The position numbers were made by a program, and so were the translations under genes. A stretch of 12,091 bases of DNA from Bacteroidales bacterium (lineage in GTDB: Bacteria; Bacteroidota; Bacteroidia; Bacteroidales; VadinHA17), in NCBI GenBank assembly GCA_017882245.1, contig JADGPV010000099.1:1-12091 (forward strand), written 5' to 3'. The notes under the pieces were generated by a model that worked only from the letters and a program-made list of their open reading frames with translations, was not told where the DNA came from and did no database searches. This document shows, in pieces, positions 6,688-12,091 of this stretch. Within the stretch, counting starts at the first letter, position 1, and each line of letters starts with the position of its first letter.

Positions 6688-7644
6688 TCACGGTTTTGAA
6701 AGATAATCAAGCATCTTAAAATACTCATCCTCAGAAAGATTATCGTCAAAATACCAGAGCGGGTTCACATGTGATCCGAAAAGATCGACCTGGTAATGAA
6801 GGTGCGGTCCTGATGAAATACCGGTATTGCCTGACAGCCCTATAAAGTCTCCCCTTTTTACCTTCTGACCTCTTTTGACATTTACTTTGCTGAGGTGGCC
6901 ATAAATTGATCTGTACCCGTATCCGTGGTCAATTACCACCTTTATCCCGAAGCCATCATTCTGGTTACCGGCATAATAGACTATGCCGGCACCCGTTGCA
7001 TGCACCTCGGTACCCAGGGGGCAGCAGAAATCCTGACCGAAATGCCAGCGCGGCGAACCCAGAACTGGATGGTGCTCCCTGAACTTGACCCCGTCACCGA
7101 GTCTCATTGTTACGTTAACTGGTCTTATATACGGAAGATGAGCCCACATATCCTTCCATTCAGCAGCTTTCTCGGAAAGCTCGGTAATCGAGTTGTACTG
7201 AATATTTGTCTCAGTCCTCAGATTCTCAAACTTCGACCTCACAGCCATCATCATCTCGGTGTTCACGTATCCCGTCAGGTCACCGTATTTAAAAACACCT
7301 CCGGCACCTCCTTCAGAAATATCTGCAGGGATCTGGGGAAGGTCAAGGATCGCCCTGTAAGAGTTATTATCAGATGAGCGCAGATCAGCAACAAATTTTG
7401 ATGAATAATCAATCCGGCGCTCAAGAAGAGAGTAATTCAACTTGATCTCCTCAACCCTCCGCTCCAGTTTCTCCTGGTACGGAAAACCGAATGCATGATG
7501 AAAGATGAAGCCGTAACAGACTGTTAATAAGATTGACATACCAAATCCAATGGAGAATCTGATAAGTTTCTCGCTCCATTTGCGTTTGTGCCGGAGAAAC
7601 TGAAGATTAGATGTGTCAAAAACGTATTTTTTCCTTATCAGCAT
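6688..7644 (-). CDS. Membrane-anchored M23 (LytM-type) metallopeptidase, second paralogue
   Basis: The protein has 318 residues and the same architecture as its neighbour: basic N-terminus, one membrane segment (about 29-50, containing CYGFIF), a charged helical stretch (56-90) and a C-terminal M23 domain. The ligands His201 and Asp205 (WHFGQDF), His250 (YGHL), and His281 and His283 (HLHYQV) fall at exactly the same residue numbers as in the other paralogue. The domain differs at its entrance: the usual SGFGYR-HP is replaced by GDGVKFREHHPVLGSPRW, and CysCys follows the Asp ligand (FCCPLG), so substrate preference may differ. The shared middle motif EGGAGGVFKYGDL (111-123) is probably a family-specific linker. 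The gene is divergent from alaS, and 100 bases containing a promoter separate it from the next M23 gene. Confidence 0.94.
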   Translation of the reverse strand: MLIRKKYVFDTSNLQFLRHKRKWSEKLIRFSIGFGMSILLTVCYGFIFHHAFGFPYQEKLERRVEEIKLNYSLLERRIDYSSKFVADLRSSDNNSYRAILDLPQIPADISEGGAGGVFKYGDLTGYVNTEMMMAVRSKFENLRTETNIQYNSITELSEKAAEWKDMWAHLPYIRPVNVTMRLGDGVKFREHHPVLGSPRWHFGQDFCCPLGTEVHATGAGIVYYAGNQNDGFGIKVVIDHGYGYRSIYGHLSKVNVKRGQKVKRGDFIGLSGNTGISSGPHLHYQVDLFGSHVNPLWYFDDNLSEDEYFKMLDYLSKP

Positions 7645-7685
7645 CAGGAGTTCAGAAAGTTACGACTATTTTAATCGACAATAAA

Positions 7686-7693
7686 CAAACGTA
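7686..7693 (-). promoter_or_regulatory. Candidate -7 promoter box for the second M23 gene
   Basis: On the minus strand this reads TACGTTTG, a full match to TAnnTTTG, 41 bases upstream of the ATG at 7644. The nearest TTTG (7721-7724) is 27 bases further upstream, longer than the usual 19-24, so the -33 element is doubtful. Confidence 0.45.
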
Positions 7694-7705
7694 AAATAAA
7701 TGAAT

Positions 7706-7713
7706 TAATTTTA
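7706..7713 (+). promoter_or_regulatory. Weak candidate -7 box for alaS
   Basis: TAATTTTA matches seven of the eight positions of TAnnTTTG and lies 42 bases before the chosen alaS ATG. No -33 TTTG is seen. The region is very AT-rich, so this could be chance; it is the only plausible plus-strand candidate in the divergent intergenic region. Confidence 0.25.
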
Positions 7714-7755
7714 CAGACCCCAAACTAATTGAAATTTAACACTGTGGGAGAGCTT

Positions 7756-10392
7756 ATGATGAAGGCAGCCGCAATCAGAGAGGAATTTCTCAGTTTTTTC
7801 AGATCCAAACAACATAAAATTGTACCATCAGCGCCGATGGTGATCAAGAATGACCCGACGCTCATGTTTACCAACGCCGGCATGAACCAGTTCAAGGATA
7901 TATTCCTTGGAAATCAGCCGGCAGCCTTCAAAAGAGTGGCTGACTCCCAAAAATGTCTCCGAGTGTCGGGCAAGCATAATGACCTGGAGGAAGTAGGCCT
8001 TGATACATATCACCATACGATGTTCGAGATGCTTGGAAACTGGTCTTTCGGCGATTATTTTAAGAAGGAAGCAATAGGTTGGGCATGGGAATTTCTTAAT
8101 GGTCGTCTTGGCATTCCTGAAGACAGAATTTACGCGACTGTCTTTGAGGGTAGTCCTGAAGAGGAAGTACCCCGTGATGACGAGGCCGCCGAACACTGGA
8201 AAAAATGCTTCTCAGATCCGGAAAACCATATTATTGAAGGATCAAAGAAAGACAACTTCTGGGAAATGGGTGAGACGGGCCCTTGCGGACCGTGTTCCGA
8301 GATACACGTCGATTTAAGGTCTGAAAGTGAACGCAAGGCGAAGAAGGGTCATCTGCTTGTGAACAAGGGACACCCCCATGTTATAGAGATCTGGAACCTT
8401 GTATTTATACAGTACAACCGCAAGGCAGGCGGTGAACTTGAACTGCTCCCTGAAAGGCATGTCGATACAGGTATGGGATTTGAACGTCTCTGCATGGTGA
8501 TCCAGGGAAAAAAGTCGAACTATGATACCGACATATTCCAGCCTATTATTGCCAGCACAGCATCAGTCACAGGCAAACCGTACGGCGAAAAAGAAACCTG
8601 GGACATAGCACACCGCGTCATCGCTGACCACCTGCGCACAGTAGCCTTTTCAATAGCCGACGGCCAGCTGCCGTCAAATAACAAGGCCGGTTACGTTATC
8701 AGGAGAGTACTGCGCCGGGCAGTAAGATACGGGTATACATCGCTTGAGATGACAGAACCATTCATCTATAAGCTGATTCCGGCACTTATAACTTCAATGG
8801 GATCACATTATCCGGAGCTGTCAGCTCAGAAAGAAATCATCACCAGGGTCATTTTCGAAGAGGAACAGGCATTCCTGAAAACACTGGGAAAAGGGCTTAA
8901 GATGATAGAACGCCGAGTGGAAGGGCTGAAGAAGGAAGGAAAGAATATCTTCCCGGGCAGCGATGCCTTTGAACTCTTCGACACATACGGCTTCCCTGTA
9001 GACCTGACCCAGCTGATTTTAAAGGAAAATAAAATAACCCTTGATGAGGCAGCGTTCACCCGCGAACTCAATGCCCAGAAAGAACGGTCAAGAGACGATG
9101 CGGTCATCACGGCAGGAGACTGGGAGGTGATACATGATATTGAAAAAACCGTGTTTACCGGTTACGATCATACTGAAGACTCAGTACGTATTGCGCGATA
9201 TCGTAAGGTGAATGCCCGGGGCAGGGAGGCTGTACAACTCATATTTGACAGAACACCATTTTATGCCGAGTCCGGGGGACAAGTCGGCGATAAAGGATTT
9301 ATCTCCTCTGAAAATGAAAAGATCGCAATAACCGACACTATAAAGGAGAATAACCTCACTATCCATATTGCTGCAAAAGTGCCCTCAGATCCGTCACGGC
9401 TCTTCACTGCCGCAGTCGATCGTGAAGCCAGGCAACTGACAGCCAATAATCATACGGCCACTCACCTTATGCATCACGCACTGCGTGAAGTACTTGGGAA
9501 ACATGTCGAACAAAAGGGATCCCTTGTGACGCCCGAGAAGCTAAGGTTCGATTTCAGTCACTTCAGGCAGCTGACACCGGAAGAACTTGCTGCCGTCGAG
9601 CAGAAAGTCAACGAAATGATCATGAAGAACATCGTTTCAGAAGTGCATGATGAGACCCCTGTCGCAGAAGCACTGGCGATGGGTGCAATGGCACTGTTCG
9701 GAGAGAAATACGGTGAAAAAGTAAGGGTGGTGTCATTCGGAGATTCCGTTGAGCTTTGTGGCGGGACACATGTCCAAAGCACTTCTGTGATAGGCCTCTT
9801 CAAGATAATCTCAGAGAGTGCTGTCGCTGCCGGTGTGAGACGCATCGAAGCCGTGACAGGCCGGAAAGCCTTGTCATACATAAATGAGAAGTTAAAGAAC
9901 CTCGATGAGATAACGCTCATGCTCAGGAGTACCGGGAACCCTGCCACCAATGTCTCGAAAATAATGACTGAGAATGCCTCGCTGAGACACGCAATTGAAA
10001 AGATGCAGAATGCTGCCGCAGCTGTTGCCCGTAAACAACTTACCAACAGCGCAGTAACATCAGGCATGTGTAATATTTACTCGGGCGTTCTTGAAGATTT
10101 AACTTCCGAGACACTTAAAAACATTGCCCACCAGATCAGACAGTCTGATAAAAAAAGCGCAGTAATTATAGGTTCTGAAAATGAAGGAAAAGCATCACTT
10201 CTTATCGGCCTGGGAGATGAGATCATCAGGAGCTCGGGACTGAATGCCGTTGAGATCATCAAGGCCGTTTCAGCTTCAATAAACGGAGGCGGCGGCGGGC
10301 AACCCTTCCTTGCAACAGCAGGAGGTAAAAGGCCTGAAGGTCTGAATGACGCCATCGAAAAAGCCATAGCACTCATAAAAGAAGCACTTTAG
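7756..10392 (+). CDS. alaS: Alanine--tRNA ligase
   Basis: AlaRS charges tRNA-Ala in the cytosol. The 878-residue protein carries all standard parts. The class II catalytic domain contains VPSAPMV, FTNAGMNQFKD, HHTMFEMLGNWSFGDYFKKE and DTGMGFERL. Next come the tRNA-recognition block with HRVIADHLRT and YVIRRVLRRAVRYG, and the editing domain with zinc ligands His566 and His570 (HTATH) and Cys668 and His672 (CGGTH). The C-terminal C-Ala domain ends in the glycine-rich GGGGGQP. The ATG at 7756 is preferred because MMKAAAIREEFLSFF lines up with the N-termini of Bacteroidota AlaRS, and GGGAG lies just upstream. The adjacent ATG at 7759 is equally possible, while the in-frame TTG at 7729 adds nine unneeded residues. 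No residues are missing. Confidence 0.98.
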   Translation: MMKAAAIREEFLSFFRSKQHKIVPSAPMVIKNDPTLMFTNAGMNQFKDIFLGNQPAAFKRVADSQKCLRVSGKHNDLEEVGLDTYHHTMFEMLGNWSFGDYFKKEAIGWAWEFLNGRLGIPEDRIYATVFEGSPEEEVPRDDEAAEHWKKCFSDPENHIIEGSKKDNFWEMGETGPCGPCSEIHVDLRSESERKAKKGHLLVNKGHPHVIEIWNLVFIQYNRKAGGELELLPERHVDTGMGFERLCMVIQGKKSNYDTDIFQPIIASTASVTGKPYGEKETWDIAHRVIADHLRTVAFSIADGQLPSNNKAGYVIRRVLRRAVRYGYTSLEMTEPFIYKLIPALITSMGSHYPELSAQKEIITRVIFEEEQAFLKTLGKGLKMIERRVEGLKKEGKNIFPGSDAFELFDTYGFPVDLTQLILKENKITLDEAAFTRELNAQKERSRDDAVITAGDWEVIHDIEKTVFTGYDHTEDSVRIARYRKVNARGREAVQLIFDRTPFYAESGGQVGDKGFISSENEKIAITDTIKENNLTIHIAAKVPSDPSRLFTAAVDREARQLTANNHTATHLMHHALREVLGKHVEQKGSLVTPEKLRFDFSHFRQLTPEELAAVEQKVNEMIMKNIVSEVHDETPVAEALAMGAMALFGEKYGEKVRVVSFGDSVELCGGTHVQSTSVIGLFKIISESAVAAGVRRIEAVTGRKALSYINEKLKNLDEITLMLRSTGNPATNVSKIMTENASLRHAIEKMQNAAAAVARKQLTNSAVTSGMCNIYSGVLEDLTSETLKNIAHQIRQSDKKSAVIIGSENEGKASLLIGLGDEIIRSSGLNAVEIIKAVSASINGGGGGQPFLATAGGKRPEGLNDAIEKAIALIKEAL

Positions 10393-10445
10393 AACACCCT
10401 TATTAAAACCGGTCGAAATTCTGAAATGCAATTTATGCCTGCAAT

Positions 10446-10486
10446 GGAGGTTACTTAATCCCACTAGTAACCTTCTTTAATTTTTA
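10446..10486 (+). terminator. Candidate intrinsic terminator of alaS
   Basis: AGGTTACT (10448-10455) pairs perfectly with AGTAACCT (10466-10473). The stem extends by one G-U and one G-C pair to ten positions around a ten-base loop. The tail TTTAATTTTTA (10476-10486) is T-rich but interrupted by AA. It begins 53 bases after the alaS stop and separates alaS from the next gene's promoter. Confidence 0.55.
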
Positions 10487-10494
10487 TACCTTTG
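10487..10494 (+). promoter_or_regulatory. Candidate -7 promoter box for the lipoprotein gene
   Basis: TACCTTTG, followed by C, is a full match to the Bacteroidota -7 consensus. Only nine bases lie between it and the ATG at 10504, so the transcript would have almost no leader. No -33 TTTG is seen; that position lies within the alaS terminator stem. Confidence 0.5.
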
Positions 10495-10503
10495 CTGTCC
10501 GGT

Positions 10504-10971
10504 ATGAAATCGTTATGGTCCATATCTTTAACTGGCGCTGCCCTGATGCTGATTCTGGAGTTGATATCATGTTCCAGGCAGGCCTGTTACGATAATACCA
10601 ACGCATTGATGAACACCTCACTCCTTGCCAGCGGTACAGGCCATGACACCTCATCCGTAAGTCTTATTGTAAAAGGAATAACTCCTACTGACACGGTCGA
10701 TTTCGTGGATACAAAATCCGATTCACACTTCTCAGTACCTCTTGACCCGGGAAATGACGTCACCACCTTCTACATAGTCCTTAACGGAGTTACAGACACG
10801 GCTGTCATAACTTATGACCGTGAGCCTCACCTTGTATCTGCCGAATGCGGCTACACATTTGTAAGTGAGCTGACCGGGCTTACTACAACACATAACATCA
10901 TAGACACACTCATGATCATAGATAACAGCGTGAACCTAAATGGCAAAAGGAACCTGCATCTGTTTTTTTAG
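10504..10971 (+). CDS. Putative lipoprotein, DUF6452-like
   Basis: With the ATG at 10504 the protein has 155 residues. A lysine is followed by a hydrophobic stretch and a lipobox LISC ending at Cys23, so it is probably exported and lipidated. The residues after the cysteine (SRQACYD) show no clear surface-export signal, so I infer it faces the periplasm. The mature part looks beta-rich, with Cys28 and Cys115 (in SAECGYTF) as a possible disulfide. The pattern HFSVPLDPGNDVTTFYIVLNG, then ECG, then an IIDTLMI...N ending recalls DUF6452 from memory; no biochemical function is known for it. The TTG at 10492 is a poorer start because it overlaps the promoter box. The gene overlaps the next one by 32 bases. 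Confidence 0.75.
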   Translation: MKSLWSISLTGAALMLILELISCSRQACYDNTNALMNTSLLASGTGHDTSSVSLIVKGITPTDTVDFVDTKSDSHFSVPLDPGNDVTTFYIVLNGVTDTAVITYDREPHLVSAECGYTFVSELTGLTTTHNIIDTLMIIDNSVNLNGKRNLHLFF

Positions 10972-11701
10972 TCTTTTTCTCCTCCTGGGCAGCCGGGTGA
11001 TGTCACAGGATACTGTAATGGTGCCGCTGCATGTGCGCACAGGCTTTGATCTTTCAGGTCCCGTTATGCATTTAATAAGCAAGAACCTTGCCAGCTACGG
11101 TGTTCTGGCCTCCGTGGATATTAACCAGAACCTCTCTGTAAATGCCGGGGCGAGATATACCTCATTCTCATCGGCAGTATACAATTACAGTTTCCAGAGT
11201 CACGGTACAAGTTTTGTTATCGGTCCTGACTACAACTATATCAAACCCAAAGTGGGACTGGGCAGATATTTTGCAGGTTTCGGTTTCAGGTACGGGCTCA
11301 GTTTTTACAGCCAGGAAGCCACTGGCATCAAATACACAAATTCATGGGGAGAAGGTGTTTCATCATTCCCTCTCTCTCATCACATCGGGCATTTTCTGGA
11401 GTTCACACCGGGTGTGCGTGCTGAGCTTTTTAGAGGTGTCACTATCGGGTGGAACCTTTATCTGAGAGTGTTGGTCAGTTCCGGCGCCGGCCATGATCTG
11501 AAACCTGTATGGATGCCGGGCTACGGTGATGCCACATCAGGCATAGCTACAGGAGCTGAATATTACGTCTCTTTCTCAATCCCCTATAAGAAAATAAGGG
11601 TGATTATTAAGCCTAAACCAGTGTCAACTGATGAAGATAATGAAGAGGGAGTTGAGAACCCGTCGACCACACCTTCATCAGTTATGGGAGGACGGCTGTA
11701 A
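10940..11701 (+). CDS. Putative outer membrane beta-barrel protein, DUF6048-like
   Basis: The protein has 253 residues. A signal peptide covers residues 1-22 (hydrophobic CICFFSLFLLLG, likely cut at VMS/QD). The mature protein alternates aromatic and glycine-rich strands: VPLHVRTGFDLSGPVMHLI, LSVNAGARYTSF, YFAGFGFRYGLSFY, HFLEFTPGVRAELFRGVTIGWNLYLRV and a late GAEYYVSFSIPYKK. That pattern fits a small outer membrane barrel. A charged, disordered tail of about 30 residues follows (KPVSTDEDNEEGVENPS...). The resemblance is to DUF6048, found in Bacteroidales next to DUF6452 as I recall; the function is unknown. The start at 10940 is required for the signal peptide even though it overlaps the upstream lipoprotein gene by 32 bases. 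The 3' end overlaps the converging symporter gene. Confidence 0.75.
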   Translation: MAKGTCICFFSLFLLLGSRVMSQDTVMVPLHVRTGFDLSGPVMHLISKNLASYGVLASVDINQNLSVNAGARYTSFSSAVYNYSFQSHGTSFVIGPDYNYIKPKVGLGRYFAGFGFRYGLSFYSQEATGIKYTNSWGEGVSSFPLSHHIGHFLEFTPGVRAELFRGVTIGWNLYLRVLVSSGAGHDLKPVWMPGYGDATSGIATGAEYYVSFSIPYKKIRVIIKPKPVSTDEDNEEGVENPSTTPSSVMGGRL

Positions 11702-12091
11702 CCCATCATTCCTGCTGAAGATAAGCAGCCCCATAAATGTCAGAAATCCATTTACAAGGAGCATCTCAAATCCGAATTTATAGCCATTAAAGAGCTCCTC
11801 TGAAAAGAGGTTAAGAATATAACAGGCGACGGGTGAAAGGATTGCTATCCACGGTGTGATCCTGTCATTCACCTTCCTGTGCGTGAAAAGACCAAAGGTA
11901 TAGAGTCCCAGCAGCGGTCCGTATGTATAACCGGCAATTGTAAAGAGTTTGTCAATGATAGCCCTGTCATTCATCTGCCTGAAGATCAGTATGCATATAA
12001 AAAATACGACAGCAAATGCAAGATGAACAACATACCTGATCCTGGTTTTTTTTGAGTCATCTATGTCCGTTCTTTTTTCCAGCCCGAGGAA
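11678..12091 (-). CDS. Sodium:solute symporter family transporter (C-terminal part)
   Basis: The frame stays open to the window edge at 12091, so the gene begins beyond it; the internal Met at 11974 is not the start. The visible 137 residues contain four hydrophobic segments: about VVHLAFAVVFFICILIF, FTIAGYTYGPLLGLYTFGLF, ITPWIAILSPVACYILNLF and FGFEMLLVNGFLTFMGLLIF. The AGYTYGPLLGLYTFGLF and YKFGFEMLLVNG stretches match the last helices of SSS/SLC5-family symporters of Bacteroidota as I remember them. Such proteins import sugars, sialic acid or other small solutes with sodium; the substrate cannot be told from this fragment. The stop lies 24 bases inside the converging DUF6048-like gene. Confidence 0.85.
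   Translation of the reverse strand, partial: FLGLEKRTDIDDSKKTRIRYVVHLAFAVVFFICILIFRQMNDRAIIDKLFTIAGYTYGPLLGLYTFGLFTHRKVNDRITPWIAILSPVACYILNLFSEELFNGYKFGFEMLLVNGFLTFMGLLIFSRNDGLQPSSHN

Noticed and set aside
6925..7377. 150-codon open frame on the plus strand opposite the second M23 gene
   Set aside because: The minus-strand frame is a clear M23 peptidase with intact catalytic residues; the plus-strand product shows no recognisable domain.
7729..7755. TTG start for alaS
   Set aside because: It adds nine residues with no family counterpart; ATG 7756 fits known AlaRS N-termini and has GGGAG just upstream.
9558..10067. 169-codon open frame on the minus strand inside alaS
   Set aside because: It is antisense to a well-conserved synthetase region, has a serine- and alanine-rich composition typical of reverse-strand shadows, and matches no family I know.
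1..12091. Mobile element, prophage, CRISPR array, defence or biosynthetic cluster
   Set aside because: No transposase, integrase, regularly spaced repeats, nuclease/helicase cluster or synthase modules were seen; the only repeats are the two palindromes near 3300-3372.

Overview
The window looks like core chromosome of a Bacteroidota bacterium, most likely an (uncultured) Bacteroidales member. The evidence is a PorV-type type IX secretion protein followed by ispF, a pair of small envelope genes resembling the Bacteroidales families DUF6452 and DUF6048, matches to the Bacteroidota promoter motif TAnnTTTG, and weak Shine-Dalgarno signals. Taxonomy is inferred from gene content and protein resemblance only; no rRNA or tRNA gene was recognised.

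Layout. (1) 2-1258, plus strand: the 3' part of porV, then ispF three bases later. (2) 1255-3261, minus strand: a lone long-form urocanate hydratase gene (hutU), converging on ispF so that both stops share a TTAA. (3) 3262-3391: a short intergenic region with two tandem 32-bp imperfect palindromes. One ends in a T tract and looks like a terminator; the other sits at the hutU promoter. (4) 3392-6587, minus strand: a compact probable operon reading M23 peptidase, small MerR-type regulator, Nif3-family protein, zinc-ribbon coiled-coil protein. It has a good promoter upstream and a hairpin terminator downstream. (5) 6688-7644, minus strand: a second M23 peptidase, paralogous to the first, with its own candidate promoter. 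(6) 7756-10392, plus strand: alaS, divergent from the peptidases, followed by a hairpin terminator. (7) 10504-11701, plus strand: a lipoprotein gene and an overlapping outer-membrane-barrel-like gene. (8) 11678-12091, minus strand: the C-terminal part of a sodium:solute symporter, overlapping the previous gene tail to tail.

How the genes relate. Much of the window concerns the cell envelope: type IX secretion (PorV), two membrane-anchored LytM-type peptidases that probably act on peptidoglycan, and the lipoprotein plus barrel pair. The rest is housekeeping: isoprenoid precursor synthesis, histidine catabolism, tRNA charging, and the Nif3/zinc-ribbon pair of uncertain function. Coding density is high, and no gene-free stretch exceeds 150 bases. 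I saw no mobile element, CRISPR array, defence system, toxin-antitoxin pair or phage gene. I do not think the window contains a dramatic new system. The least explained parts are the DUF6452/DUF6048-like pair and the palindromes upstream of hutU.
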